DNA of 64,000 bases from Gammaproteobacteria bacterium. GTDB taxonomy: Bacteria > Pseudomonadota > Gammaproteobacteria > Eutrophobiales > Eutrophobiaceae. Location: NCBI GenBank assembly GCA_004297165.1, contig SCUJ01000011.1, positions 254,095 to 318,094 of the forward strand. Reading direction: 5' to 3'. Below are positions 21,043 to 29,873 of the stretch, piece by piece. Within the stretch, counting starts at the first letter, position 1, and every line of letters starts with the position of its first letter. A program made the position numbers and the translations under genes. Below the pieces are notes generated by a model. It saw only the letters and a list, made by a program, of their open reading frames with translations. It had not been told where the DNA came from and ran no database searches.

Positions 21043-21951
21043 ATGCAAGAGGCGCAAGTCGAGACGATCTTATTTATCTCGCTCAGTTGTCTGGGTGACG
21101 CCATCATGACTACGCCGGTGTTGGAATCACTGCATCGACTCTATCCGGCGGCGCGGATAGACATCGTTAGCGACAGGCGCTCCAGCGCCTGGTATAGCCA
21201 TTGTCCTTATCGGGGGCGGATCTTCATCAAGGATAAAAAGCTCCTCTTGCGGGGCGCACCGGCGCTAATTAACAAATTGCGCAAATATAGTTACGATCTC
21301 ATCGTCGATCTGCGCACGGATGGTCTCGCCTGGTTGCTGCGCGGCAAAAGACGCCTGACCAAGTGGACGGCCCGGCCATACGGCGATCATGCCGTCGAAA
21401 AGCTGATGGGGATCGTCAGAACCCTGCACGGGGATGCGCCCATTCCACCAGCCCGGATGTGGATCACGCAGGCAGATCTGGACTATGCGGACAAACGCCT
21501 GGCTGTTTTGCCGCCGCGACCGTGGCTGGCATTGGCGCCGGCGGTCGGAGGCCGGCCCGAACGCCGCTGGCCGGCGGCCCGGTATGGCGACCTTGCCAAC
21601 CGGCTGCGGGATCGCTTCAATGCCGTGATCCTCGCCGGCGGTCCTGGGGAGGGAGCGATATTGTCCGAAGCCGCCGCGGGGATCGAGCTGCCTGTTGTAG
21701 ATGTATCCGACACCTCCTTGTTACAGATAGCTGCGATCATATCGAGGGCCGATATGTTCGTGGGCAGCGATTCTGGACTCGCGCACGTGGCGGGGGCGGC
21801 CGGAACGGCGAATGTCGTCCTTTTCAGCGTGGATCGGCCGGAAAGGGTGTCGCCGTGGCGCGCGAAAACGGTGGCGATCCTGGGCGCGGATAACGATGCC
21901 CGAAATATCCCGGTCGCTCAAGTGGAAGCGGCGGTCAGAAGACTGCTCTGA
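21043..21951 (+). CDS. Glycosyltransferase family 9 protein (heptosyltransferase-like)
   Basis: This 302-residue protein has the GT9 fold seen in LPS heptosyltransferases: ILFISLSCLGDAIMTTPVLESL at the N-terminus, LALAPAVGGRPERRWPAARYGDLA in the middle and the nucleotide-sugar site FVGSDSGLAHVAGAAGTANVVLFS. The acceptor is unknown. It is cotranscribed with mnmE and DUF6165 and converges with a family 4 glycosyltransferase (18-bp gap). Confidence 0.87.
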   Translation: MQEAQVETILFISLSCLGDAIMTTPVLESLHRLYPAARIDIVSDRRSSAWYSHCPYRGRIFIKDKKLLLRGAPALINKLRKYSYDLIVDLRTDGLAWLLRGKRRLTKWTARPYGDHAVEKLMGIVRTLHGDAPIPPARMWITQADLDYADKRLAVLPPRPWLALAPAVGGRPERRWPAARYGDLANRLRDRFNAVILAGGPGEGAILSEAAAGIELPVVDVSDTSLLQIAAIISRADMFVGSDSGLAHVAGAAGTANVVLFSVDRPERVSPWRAKTVAILGADNDARNIPVAQVEAAVRRLL

Positions 21952-21969
21952 GGAACATGTTCAACGCAG

Positions 21970-23079
21970 TCAACGGCCTTTCCGTGTTGCAGCGGTTTCA
22001 TACAGATTCAAGGTGTCAGCCTGCATGCGCGCCAGCGTGAAGACGCGGTTCTCCCCGATTGGCAGTGGTTTCTTAATTAGTTCTCTGGATTTCACTAGGG
22101 CCTGTTCCAGATTGTCAGGCGCTACCAGTCCTTGTGGAAATAACTCCCGGAGTATCTCGCTGGAACCGCCCCGGTCATAAGCCAGCACCGGCACGCCGAG
22201 GCTTAAGGCCTCGAGTGCTGTGCGGCCGAAGGATTCCGGCTGTTTCGCGAGCGCTAGGACGAGGTTCGAGAGGCGCATAATCTCTCGCAAATCATCCCGG
22301 TCCCCCAGAAAACTGAAGAGTTCCTCACTGCCCTCCGCGTTGATCCTGGTACGCACGGCATTCAGAAAATGCCGGTTTTTACCTTGTGCTCCGCCCACCA
22401 CCAGCCCATGAGCAGGTACGCCGCTACGGTTCAGGCGTTGGATCAGGACGACGAAATCTTCCAAACCCTTGCGCCGGGTGATCCGCCCAGGGAAACAGAG
22501 CAGGGCTTTACCTACGAGCCTTTGTGGGTCCCAGGGGGGCCGCCAGGAGGGAACGGGTTTGAAGTCAGGAGAGTAGATCGCCGGATCCACGCCTCTGGGT
22601 ATGAGCACGATCCGGCCAGGGTCCGTCTCTGGATAATTATCGAGGATATACTGGCGGATGAAGGCGGAGACGGCGATCACATGCTCCCCCCGCGTCATAA
22701 TGCGGCTGTAGCGATTTACGCTGTAAGCCCCGTGAACGCTCGTGATGAAGACGGGCCGTCGGGCAGGATCCATCCCCCGCCAGGCGAGCCAGGCGATCCA
22801 CGCCGGCAGGCGTGAGCGGGCATGCAGGATATCCACGCTCCGTTCCGCAAGAAGTTTGCGCAGGACCGGTACATAGCGCAGGGAAAGCAGGGATTTACGG
22901 CCGACTGGCAGACAAATGTGTTCACTGCCGGTCTTGATCAGTTCCTCCGCCAGTCTGCCGCTCGCGGAGATTACGATCGATCGGTGGCATTTCTGAACAA
23001 GCGCGGAGGCAATCTCCAGAGTGCCGCGTTCCACGCCGCCGTGGTCAAGGGCCGGAAGGGTTTGAACGACTGTCAGCAT
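21970..23079 (-). CDS. Glycosyltransferase family 4 protein
   Basis: This 369-residue GT-B enzyme begins MLTVVQTLPALDHGGVERGTLEIA and contains the GT4 segment QPESFGRTALEALSLGVPVLAYDRGGSSEIL with the catalytic-type E...E pattern. It probably adds a sugar to LPS core or another surface glycan; substrate not predictable. The ATG at 23079 is used because it lies 17 bp after the upstream ELM1-like gene. A longer reading to 23160 would overlap that gene. Confidence 0.85.
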   Translation of the reverse strand: MLTVVQTLPALDHGGVERGTLEIASALVQKCHRSIVISASGRLAEELIKTGSEHICLPVGRKSLLSLRYVPVLRKLLAERSVDILHARSRLPAWIAWLAWRGMDPARRPVFITSVHGAYSVNRYSRIMTRGEHVIAVSAFIRQYILDNYPETDPGRIVLIPRGVDPAIYSPDFKPVPSWRPPWDPQRLVGKALLCFPGRITRRKGLEDFVVLIQRLNRSGVPAHGLVVGGAQGKNRHFLNAVRTRINAEGSEELFSFLGDRDDLREIMRLSNLVLALAKQPESFGRTALEALSLGVPVLAYDRGGSSEILRELFPQGLVAPDNLEQALVKSRELIKKPLPIGENRVFTLARMQADTLNLYETAATRKGR

Positions 23080-23096
23080 GATTACATCGAGGATGT

Positions 23097-24053
23097 TTAA
23101 GCGGAATTTATGGAATTGGTGGCGCCAAGCCCGAAACGCTGGATAATAAGTCGCGCGCAACGCTCGGCCTCATCAAGTGGTTCACCCGCCTTCACGAGCG
23201 ACCGACCCGCGAGCCAGTCATCATACAAGGTGACCAGCCGCTCAGCCGCCAGCTTCCCGATCGCCCGGCTGATCTTGTTTGACCCGCGAGGCTTGAGCCG
23301 GAAGAGTCCTACCGCGGCGCCTGCGGTCAATGCCTCGTGGATCATGGCCATGCTGTCCGGCGTCACCCAGACAGTCCCGCATTCTTGTAATTTCATTCTG
23401 AGCCAGTCCGGTCCGGTCCCGACAGAAGAAACATAGGCGACATTCTCTCGGTTCAGTCGTGAGAGTGAATCGCGGGTCGTTGGCGGCGTCCTGCGAGAAT
23501 CGGTCATGGTCCAGCGTATGTCCGTGGCGCATACCTTCGATATCTGCTCCAAGATCTCCGCGTCGTTCCAGTGGAAATGGCGCGAAGTCCCGCCGATCAG
23601 GATCAACCCCTGATTTGGATCCGCTGCTTGCGCGCGGGAAAGGTCATTCAACGGACCGCACGTGACTATCACATTTTTCAATGACGAAGGCGGATCGTCA
23701 TGGTCCGGGATGAGGCACAGGTCGAACCAGCGGCAGGGGAGGGTTGGCTGCATCAGGAGAATTATCTTGCCTCCACGGGCATGACGCGCGGCGAGCATCG
23801 TCAGGTGCGTGGCATGGCCCGCGCCGACAAGGAGCGAGGGATCGGGCAGGTCGACTCCGGGCGGAAATCTGCGTCGCAGCAGATAACCAAGGGCGTGGGA
23901 CAAGGGCAACGGCGGGATCTCAAAGACCAGGCACGCGATATGGCGCGACAAGGCAGCCAGTAAACCCCGGCTCTGGATCTCATGTCCGGCCTTCCCATCG
24001 GTAAAGCGCCAGATGACCGCGGGGTGACTGGTCATTGTCGCAGGCAAGGCCAT
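23097..24053 (-). CDS. Mitochondrial fission ELM1 family protein
   Basis: This 318-residue protein matches the ELM1/DUF1022 family, with AVIWRFTDGKAGHEIQSRGLL at the N-terminus, LLVGAGHATHLTMLAARHA, and a C-terminal VTPDSMAMIHEALTAGAAVGLF, a glycosyltransferase-like nucleotide-sugar region. In bacteria its role is uncharacterised; it occurs beside LPS glycosyltransferases, as here. The start at 24053 lies 9 bp after a zinc-finger gene; an alternative ATG is at 24035. Confidence 0.82.
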   Translation of the reverse strand: MALPATMTSHPAVIWRFTDGKAGHEIQSRGLLAALSRHIACLVFEIPPLPLSHALGYLLRRRFPPGVDLPDPSLLVGAGHATHLTMLAARHARGGKIILLMQPTLPCRWFDLCLIPDHDDPPSSLKNVIVTCGPLNDLSRAQAADPNQGLILIGGTSRHFHWNDAEILEQISKVCATDIRWTMTDSRRTPPTTRDSLSRLNRENVAYVSSVGTGPDWLRMKLQECGTVWVTPDSMAMIHEALTAGAAVGLFRLKPRGSNKISRAIGKLAAERLVTLYDDWLAGRSLVKAGEPLDEAERCARLIIQRFGLGATNSINSA

Positions 24054-24062
24054 ACGCCGTGA

Positions 24063-24284
24063 TTATGGTTGCAGCGTGAACTCCGTGCCGCAGTAGGGGC
24101 ATCTCGCATGACCCGTTTCCTCGATGGATAGAAATACCCTGGGATGGGCATTCCACAGGCTCATCTCACGGGTGGGGCAATGGAGCGGCAGATCATTCCG
24201 GGTTACCGCCATCTGGCGGGTTACGGAGGTGGGATTCGTCCGGGGCCGGTCGTTTGTCCCCATTTCAATTTGCTGATTATTCAT
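24063..24284 (-). CDS. Small zinc-finger domain protein
   Basis: This 73-residue protein ends in a zinc-finger domain: LPLHCPTREMSLWNAHPRVFL then GHARCPYCGTEF, with Cys, His, Cys and Cys as ligands. The fold is related to the zinc-binding NDUFS6 subunit of complex I, but the bacterial function is unknown. The ATG at 24284 overlaps the ilvE stop by 8 bp, supporting cotranscription with ilvE. Confidence 0.85.
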   Translation of the reverse strand: MNNQQIEMGTNDRPRTNPTSVTRQMAVTRNDLPLHCPTREMSLWNAHPRVFLSIEETGHARCPYCGTEFTLQP

Positions 24285-25209
24285 CGATATATGCCAGCCA
24301 GTCAGGATGTTGCGAGCCACGGCCATGGACCTGGTCGAAGAAAAGGTCCTGGAGCCGGCGCGTTACGGGTCCGCGCCCTCCGTTCCCGATCGTGCGACCG
24401 TCGAGGGCGCGGATCGGCGTGACCTCGGCGGCGGTCCCGGTGAAGAAGGCCTCGTCCGCGATATAAACCTCGTCGCGGGTGATGCGTTTCTCGCGCACCT
24501 CATAACCGGCCTCCCGTGCCAGGATGATCACGGAATCCCGGGTGATGCCATCGAGGGCCGAGGAGAGGTCCGGGGTGTAGATGATGTTGTTGCGGACCAG
24601 GAAGAAGTTTTCCCCGCTGCCTTCTGCGACAAAACCTTGATGATCCAGCAACAGGGCCTCGTCCATTCCGCACTCGACCGCTTCCCGCAGCGCCAGCATG
24701 GAATTGATGTAATGTCCCGTCGCCTTGGCCTTGCACATGGAGGTGTTGACATGATGCCTGGTGTAGGAGGAAGTGCGGATCTGAATCCCCTTTTCCATGC
24801 CGTCCTTGCCGAGATAGGCCCCCCACTCCCAGACCGCGATGGCCACATGGGTCCGCAGATTATCGGCCCGCACGCCCATGCCTTCCGAACCATAGAAACA
24901 GATGGGGCGGATGTAGGCGGAGGCGAGTCCGTTCTTGGCGACGGCCTCGCGGCAGGCCCCGTTGATAACGTCCTGACTGAAATTGATGGGCATGCGCATG
25001 ATGTGCGCCGAGCGAAACAGCCGCTCAGTGTGCTCCTGCAACCGGAACACCGCGGTCCGTCCCTGATCCGTGCGATAGGCGCGGATCCCCTCGAATACCG
25101 CCATGCCGTAGTGCAGGGAATGGGTCAGTACGTGGATCTTGGCGGCGCGCCAGTCGACGAATTCACCATCCAGCCAGATAAAACCATCACGATCGGCAAA
25201 GCTTGTCAT
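24277..25209 (-). CDS. ilvE: Branched-chain amino acid aminotransferase
   Basis: IlvE is a class IV PLP transaminase catalysing the last step of valine, leucine and isoleucine synthesis. The 310-residue product has FIWLDGEFVDWRAAKIHVLTHSLHYGMAVFEGIRAY near the N-terminus, the PLP-lysine region MCKAKATGHYINS, and EGSGENFFLVRN with GITRDSVI. The start at 25209 is chosen for the AGGGG upstream; the frame is open nine codons further. It begins a minus-strand group with the zinc-finger, ELM1-like and glycosyltransferase genes. Confidence 0.96.
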   Translation of the reverse strand: MTSFADRDGFIWLDGEFVDWRAAKIHVLTHSLHYGMAVFEGIRAYRTDQGRTAVFRLQEHTERLFRSAHIMRMPINFSQDVINGACREAVAKNGLASAYIRPICFYGSEGMGVRADNLRTHVAIAVWEWGAYLGKDGMEKGIQIRTSSYTRHHVNTSMCKAKATGHYINSMLALREAVECGMDEALLLDHQGFVAEGSGENFFLVRNNIIYTPDLSSALDGITRDSVIILAREAGYEVREKRITRDEVYIADEAFFTGTAAEVTPIRALDGRTIGNGGRGPVTRRLQDLFFDQVHGRGSQHPDWLAYIDE

Positions 25210-25391
25210 TGCAACCCCTGTAGTCTTGTTCAACACGTAAAAAAGCGCTGTATTGCATCATATTTGATGGCTTGCTTGCAAATATGTCGCCCGCTGCGTC
25301 TCGGGAAAATCCGGGGGCGCGCAGCGCGGTAAAACTTGTGACTCCCGTGGGAAAACCAGCATAATACTTTAATGCATATAGAGGTGAGAGT

Positions 25392-25808
25392 ATGGCTGCG
25401 TTAAAGGAAATCCGGCCGCCAGAGGCCTGGGCGATTCTTCAGGCGGAACCGGCGGCGACTTTGATCGATGTGCGGTCGCGCATGGAATACGACTACGTGG
25501 GGCATGCCCCGATCGCCCAGCATGTGTCATGGGCGGAACCGCCGGACTGGAAGGTGATGCCTGGATTCGTTGACCGCGTCCGGGCCCTGCTTGCGAAGAA
25601 GAGCGCCGGCCGCATGGAGGATCTGCCGATCCTCGCGATCTGTCGCAGCGGGGCGCGATCCCGCGCCGCCGGTCAGGCATTGCTCGCGGCGGGATTCGCA
25701 AATGTTTATAACGTCCTGGAAGGTTTCGAGGGCGATCGCGATCCGAACAAGCACCGGGGCGCCATCAATGGCTGGAGATTTCACGGCCTGCCCTGGGAGC
25801 AGTCCTGA
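25392..25808 (+). CDS. Rhodanese-like sulfurtransferase domain protein
   Basis: This 138-residue single-domain rhodanese has LIDVRSRMEYDYVGH and the active-site loop CRSGARSRAAG with the catalytic Cys (about 79) followed by NVLEGFEGD. Members carry persulfide sulfur; the acceptor is unknown. It lies alone between the divergent ilvE and the convergent tatC. GAGGTGAGAG just before the ATG is a good ribosome site. Confidence 0.92.
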   Translation: MAALKEIRPPEAWAILQAEPAATLIDVRSRMEYDYVGHAPIAQHVSWAEPPDWKVMPGFVDRVRALLAKKSAGRMEDLPILAICRSGARSRAAGQALLAAGFANVYNVLEGFEGDRDPNKHRGAINGWRFHGLPWEQS

Positions 25809-25820
25809 TTCCCAGGCAGA

Positions 25821-26588
25821 TCAAGCCTTTTCTTCGGTCCCCGCCGCGGATTCAGGCATGAAATACCGCGCGAAGTAGAGTCCCGATTCGAACAACAGCC
25901 ACATCGGCACGGCCAGCAGGGTCTGGGAGAACACATCCGGGGGCGTCAGCAGCATACCCAGGGTGAAGGCGCCGACGATGATGTAGGGTCGTTTGCTGGT
26001 CAGACTTTCAACGGAGGTGATCCCCGTTCTGATCAACAGTATCGTGGCGATGGGGATCTCGAAGGCCATCCCGAAGGCAAAAAACAGCTTGAGCACAAAG
26101 TTCAGGTAATGGGTGATGTCGGTCATGACCGCCACCCCTTCGGGCGCCACGTTGTAAAAGAAATTGAAGAGAACGGGAAAGATTATGAAATAGGCGAAGG
26201 CCGTTCCCAGATAAAACAGGAGGATGCTGGAAACCATCAAGGGCAGGACGAAGCGTTGCTCGCGCTTGTAGAGCCCCGGCGCCACGAAGGCCCAGATTTG
26301 ATACAGCACATAGGGCATCGAAAGATACAGGGCGAGGAACAAGGCAAGTTTGAAGGGCACGAGAAAGGTCGATGTCACCTCCGTCGCGATCATCGTGCTG
26401 TTACCATCCATCTCCTCCAGCAAGGGCATGGCGATGGTGCTGTAAATGGCGTCGGAAAAAGGCGCCAGCACAGCGAAGATTACCAACAGACAGATCAGGG
26501 TATGGATCAGACGGGTGCGCAACTCCATCAGGTGAGACAACAAGGTCTGTTCCTGATCCACTCGTTCTTCGTTAACGCGATTGGTCAT
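25821..26588 (-). CDS. tatC: Sec-independent protein translocase subunit TatC
   Basis: TatC recognises twin-arginine signal peptides with TatB. The 255-residue product shows the start LLSHLMELRTRLIHTLICLLVIF, six hydrophobic segments, and QIWAFVAPGLYKREQRFVLP plus the FGMAFEIP segment. It is the last gene of tatA-tatB-tatC on the minus strand. The C-terminal tail ends in a short charged extension. Confidence 0.97.
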   Translation of the reverse strand: MTNRVNEERVDQEQTLLSHLMELRTRLIHTLICLLVIFAVLAPFSDAIYSTIAMPLLEEMDGNSTMIATEVTSTFLVPFKLALFLALYLSMPYVLYQIWAFVAPGLYKREQRFVLPLMVSSILLFYLGTAFAYFIIFPVLFNFFYNVAPEGVAVMTDITHYLNFVLKLFFAFGMAFEIPIATILLIRTGITSVESLTSKRPYIIVGAFTLGMLLTPPDVFSQTLLAVPMWLLFESGLYFARYFMPESAAGTEEKA

Positions 26589-26614
26589 GCCTGAAAAGAC
26601 TGCGGTGGGGCGTA

Positions 26615-26914
26615 TTAAACCTTTTGGCTTTCCTTGATTGGGGGTTCCTGCCGGTCAGGGGCCGCCTGCATCAGCTTGTCCATGCTGGCGAGGGAGTCCT
26701 CGTAATTTCGCGGCAAGGGGTTTTCGATCTTGACGTCCGCTTCCAGCGTGGTCAGTTGGTTTTCGAACTCCCGGCGGGCGGTGGAGATGAAGCGGCGCGC
26801 GGCGGAGGTCCACCGCATTACCTCCCGGATCAATCCGGGCAGGCGTTCCGGCCCGACCACCAGCAGGGCGATCGCGCAAGTGAGGGCGATCTCCCAGAAC
26901 CCGATATCGGACAT
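26615..26914 (-). CDS. tatB: Sec-independent protein translocase subunit TatB
   Basis: This 99-residue protein has the single N-terminal membrane helix and hinge of TatB (MSDIGFWEIALTCAIALLVVGPERLPGLIREVMRW) followed by an amphipathic, charged tail. TatB forms the signal-peptide receptor with TatC. It sits 26 bp before tatC and 47 bp after tatA. Confidence 0.95.
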   Translation of the reverse strand: MSDIGFWEIALTCAIALLVVGPERLPGLIREVMRWTSAARRFISTARREFENQLTTLEADVKIENPLPRNYEDSLASMDKLMQAAPDRQEPPIKESQKV

Positions 26915-26961
26915 GATTCAGCGGCTGCAGCGCGGATTAAGCGGCGTCATTAAAGATTGAA

Positions 26962-27183
26962 TCAGGATTGCCGCGTGCCTTCCTTCGATTCGACCTCGCC
27001 CTCGAGGGTCCGCGGTTTCTCGGATTTTTTGGCGCTGTCGTCTTCTTCGCGCATGGCCGAGCGGAAGCCTTTGATGGCGTTGCCCAGATCGCTGCCCAAG
27101 GTGCTTAATTTCTTGGTTCCGAATACCAGGGCTACAACCAGTAACAGGATTAGTAATTGCCAGATACTGATACCGCTTAACAT
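26962..27183 (-). CDS. tatA: Sec-independent protein translocase subunit TatA
   Basis: This 73-residue protein has the TatA layout: a short membrane helix ([18 protein letters not shown]) then [22 protein letters not shown] and a charged tail. TatA oligomers form the passage for folded proteins. GGAGG lies just upstream. It leads tatABC, downstream of hisE on the same strand. Confidence 0.96.
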   Translation of the reverse strand: MLSGISIWQLLILLLVVALVFGTKKLSTLGSDLGNAIKGFRSAMREEDDSAKKSEKPRTLEGEVESKEGTRQS

Positions 27184-27308
27184 TTTAAATCCCTCCTTAA
27201 GTTCCAGAGATGCCAGCGATTAACTATCGCATGCCGTCTCCAAACCTGGATCTCATATGAATAATGCTGCCAATTATCTCATAGTAATCCAGTTTGAGGC
27301 GATGGAAA

Positions 27309-27626
27309 TCATTTTTTCCGGGAGGCCTTTTCTGCAAGGCCGGAAACGCCATGGCGCGCTGCGAGTTCCCGCAGGACATCCTCCGGGCCCAGGTCCATGC
27401 TGGCCAGCAGGATCAGGGTGTGGAACCAGAGATCGGCCACCTCGTGAACCACCGCGTCACGATCCGGGTTTTTGGCCGCGATAACAACCTCCGCCGCCTC
27501 TTCGCCGATCTTTTTCAGGATACCGTCGGTCCCCCGCAGCAAGAGCGAGGCGACATAGGATTCCGAAGCCGCGGCTGTCTTGCGTTGTTCGATCACTTGT
27601 GCGAGTTGCGCGAGGATGTCCGCCAT
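27309..27626 (-). CDS. hisE: Phosphoribosyl-ATP pyrophosphatase
   Basis: HisE performs the second step of histidine synthesis, hydrolysing phosphoribosyl-ATP. The 105-residue product has [30 protein letters not shown] and [15 protein letters not shown], the MazG-like metal-binding helices. It is a separate gene following hisI (79-bp gap) and precedes tatABC. Confidence 0.96.
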   Translation of the reverse strand: MADILAQLAQVIEQRKTAAASESYVASLLLRGTDGILKKIGEEAAEVVIAAKNPDRDAVVHEVADLWFHTLILLASMDLGPEDVLRELAARHGVSGLAEKASRKK

Positions 27627-27705
27627 ATCAGGTGTCCGGGCCGGTCTTCAGGTTTGTGGCAGCGGCATTCTAACAGGTGCGGCCGGAAATAAAGATGATT
27701 GCTGC

Positions 27706-28113
27706 TCAGGAATGCTTGTAGATCGTTTTCGGGTCCCGCAACACCGGCTCCACGGCCTCCCATGCCGCGTTCGAAAGCCGCAGGTAAAAACAACTCTGGC
27801 GCCCGGTGTGACAGGCGATCCCGCCTGCCTGTCGCACCGACAACAGCAGGCAATCCATGTCGCAATCGGCGCGGATCTCCACGACCTCCTGGAAGTGTCC
27901 CGATTCCTCGCCCTTGCGCCATAGCCGGTTGCGGCTGCGGGACCAGTATGCCGCCCGTCCGGTGGCGACGGTTTCCGCCAGGGCTGCACGGTTCATCCAG
28001 GCCTGCATCAGGATGCGGCCGCTGCCGGATTCCTGGGTGACGACGGGGATCAGGCCATCCTGATTCCAGTGCAAGAGGTCGATCCAATCACCTGAGGCGG
28101 ATGGCTGCGACAT
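27706..28113 (-). CDS. hisI: Phosphoribosyl-AMP cyclohydrolase
   Basis: HisI opens the purine ring of phosphoribosyl-AMP, the third step of histidine synthesis. The 135-residue product has MQAWMNRAALAETVATGRAAYWSRSRNRLWRKGE, the metal-binding DCDMDCLLL and CHTGRQSCFY. Its ATG overlaps the hisA TGA by one base, so it follows hisA directly; the hisF gene usually found between them is absent. Confidence 0.96.
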   Translation of the reverse strand: MSQPSASGDWIDLLHWNQDGLIPVVTQESGSGRILMQAWMNRAALAETVATGRAAYWSRSRNRLWRKGEESGHFQEVVEIRADCDMDCLLLSVRQAGGIACHTGRQSCFYLRLSNAAWEAVEPVLRDPKTIYKHS

Positions 28114-28850
28114 CAGGCGGAGAGTTCGCAGGCCAGTTTCAGCGCGGTTTTGAAATTCAGGCTTTTTTCGTAGATGGCGCGGCCCGTGATGGCGCCTTCG
28201 ATGCCTTCATGGGCGACGGCGCAGAGCGCCCGGATATCGTCCAGGTTGGTGATGCCGCCCGAGGCGATCACCGGGATGGTGATGTGTCGGCATAGTTCCA
28301 CGGTCGCGTCGATGTTCACGCTGTTCAGCATGCCGTCACGGCTGATGTCGGTGAAGATGATCGAGCTGACGCCATCCTCCTCGAAACGTTTCGCCATGTC
28401 CGCGGCGGTGTGGTGCGACAGCTTGGACCAGCCTTCCGTCGCCAGCTTGCCATTTCTTGCATCCAGGCCGACGATGATGTGTCCGGGAAATTCGAGACAG
28501 ACATCGGCGACAAAGTGCGGAGTGGTGACCGCGCGCGTCCCGATGATCACGTAATTTACGCCGGCATCGAGATAGGCCTGGATCGTGTCCGAATCGCGGA
28601 TGCCCCCGCCAACCTGGATGGTGATGTCCGGGAAGGCGCGGCTGATGTCGTGGATGATCTCCGCATTGGCCGGGATCCCGGTGGTCGCGCCATCCAGGTC
28701 CACGATATGCAAGCGCGTCGCGCCTTCCTTGATCCAGTGATCCGCGATCGCCAGCGGATCCTCGCTGTAGATGGTTTCCTCGTCCATGCGCCCCTGTCGC
28801 AAGCGGACGCATTTACCCCCTTTGAGATCAATAGCAGGAATCAGAAGCAT
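28113..28850 (-). CDS. hisA: 1-(5-phosphoribosyl)-5-[(5-phosphoribosylamino)methylideneamino]imidazole-4-carboxamide isomerase
   Basis: HisA is a TIM-barrel isomerase of histidine synthesis. The 245-residue product starts [20 protein letters not shown] (catalytic Asp 8), contains [15 protein letters not shown] and the second catalytic Asp in [14 protein letters not shown]. The start at 28850 fits the family; upstream in-frame sequence would add a long unrelated tail. It leads hisA-hisI-hisE-tatABC. Confidence 0.96.
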   Translation of the reverse strand: MLLIPAIDLKGGKCVRLRQGRMDEETIYSEDPLAIADHWIKEGATRLHIVDLDGATTGIPANAEIIHDISRAFPDITIQVGGGIRDSDTIQAYLDAGVNYVIIGTRAVTTPHFVADVCLEFPGHIIVGLDARNGKLATEGWSKLSHHTAADMAKRFEEDGVSSIIFTDISRDGMLNSVNIDATVELCRHITIPVIASGGITNLDDIRALCAVAHEGIEGAITGRAIYEKSLNFKTALKLACELSA

Positions 28851-29008
28851 GGAATATCCCTTGGATTGAGACAACCGGAAGTGGCGCGGATAGACGGCAG
28901 GATTATGGTGTTGTGAGTCTGGATTGTCGATTTTCAATTAGTATATTCAATCTTAGCACAAGATGCCAAACTGTCTAAGGCAATGGGCGCTCGCGCAACC
29001 TGCGTATC

Positions 29009-29191
29009 TTACAGGCCATCGAGCGGCGATTTCACGCCCCGGGCGCCTCGGTTCAGGACATGGGTGTAGATCATGGTCGTGTTCACATGCGCATGTCCCA
29101 GGAGTTCCTGCACAGTGCGGATGTCATAGCCGTTTTCGAGCAGGTGTGTCGTAAAGGAATGACGGAAGGCAATTGGCTGTCTATACTTCAT
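29009..29191 (-). pseudogene. intI: Integron integrase, C-terminal fragment only
   Basis: The 60-residue reading has [25 protein letters not shown] and [21 protein letters not shown], the C-terminal catalytic part of integron tyrosine recombinases (Arg-His, the LGH His and the nucleophile Tyr are all present). About 80% of the gene is missing. The ATG at 29191 comes from the junction, not the family start. Upstream, after 10 bp, begins a sequence repeated in inverted orientation at 62.7 kb, followed by cassette-type genes on the plus strand, the usual divergent integron layout. Confidence 0.88.
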
Positions 29192-29201
29192 TCTAACCTA
29201 A

Positions 29202-29283
29202 CTCATTGAACAGGGAGGTAAGTCCACATGCCCCACTCCGCCGCCCATATAACATTATCCGACGATGTGTCCTACTATCACTA
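29202..29283 (+). repeat. Integron leader repeat, left copy (possible attI region)
   Basis: CTCATTGAACAGGGAGGTAA (29202-29221), ATAACATTATCCGAC (29249-29263) and TGTCCTACTATCACTA (29268-29283) each recur exactly, in inverted orientation, at 62682-62762 with near-identical spacing. Both copies lie between an integrase fragment and the first cassette gene, so this may be the attI or leader of one integron family. Confidence 0.7.
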
Positions 29284-29286
29284 ATC

Positions 29287-29751
29287 ATGCGTAACCTAGC
29301 TATCGTGTTACTTATTGTAAGCATTGGCGCACTCGCAAATGAGCCTGTTCAAGCGACTTACACCGAGATTTCTCTAACTACTGAACTGCCACTGCCGCAT
29401 GGTATAACACATGTTCATGTAGAGCTTACAGCGAATAGGTCAAGGATCGCGAGATTGAAAATTGCGTCAGAAGCGGCACAGATGACGTACGGCCCAGAGA
29501 ACTTTTTAGAGTTTGAAAAAATTGAACTCAATGATCTATATGTAAGTTATGGCATCACAAGTTTTAAAGAGCCATCCCAGATCCATGGATTCGCGGTCTG
29601 CATCCCGTACGGAGAGTATTATGAAAATGTGGCGTCTAATCCAAGACGGGTACGCCACATCCTCGTAGTGGGTGTCTGGGGGGAAGAGTTCTATGTGAGT
29701 GTGCTCAATGAACCAGGGATGGGGGATAGAAATGGCTGCGGTCATCATTAA
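29287..29751 (+). CDS. Integron cassette gene: exported protein of unknown function
   Basis: This 154-residue protein has an N-terminal signal peptide (MRNLAIVLLIVSIGALANEP). The mature part has no domain I recognise; it looks beta-rich, with GITHVHVELTANRSRIARLK and VRHILVVGVWGEEFYVSV and few Cys. The ATG at 29287 directly follows the shared leader repeat; the frame is open to 29206 upstream. The stop is 7 bp before an attC site. A lone cassette-borne secreted protein of unknown role is typical of chromosomal integrons. Confidence 0.75.
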   Translation: MRNLAIVLLIVSIGALANEPVQATYTEISLTTELPLPHGITHVHVELTANRSRIARLKIASEAAQMTYGPENFLEFEKIELNDLYVSYGITSFKEPSQIHGFAVCIPYGEYYENVASNPRRVRHILVVGVWGEEFYVSVLNEPGMGDRNGCGHH

Positions 29752-29758
29752 TGTTACG

Positions 29759-29815
29759 CATAACCAATCAACCCAGCCGACGCTTAACAGCGCGGCTGGT
29801 TTCCAACGTTATACG
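29759..29815 (+). other. attC recombination site 1 (left array)
   Basis: This 57-bp imperfect palindrome has R'' GCATAAC at 29759-29765 and R' GTTATAC at 29809-29815. Between them lies a stem CAGCCG...CGGCTG with inner CGCT/AGCG around a TAAC loop and a bulged A on one arm, the extrahelical-base pattern of attC sites. The length fits the shortest attC class. Confidence 0.85.
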
Positions 29816-29873
29816 TTGCCCACGATCGATCACATCTGGTGACAAAAGGCACACATAATCGTAGACTTGGCAG

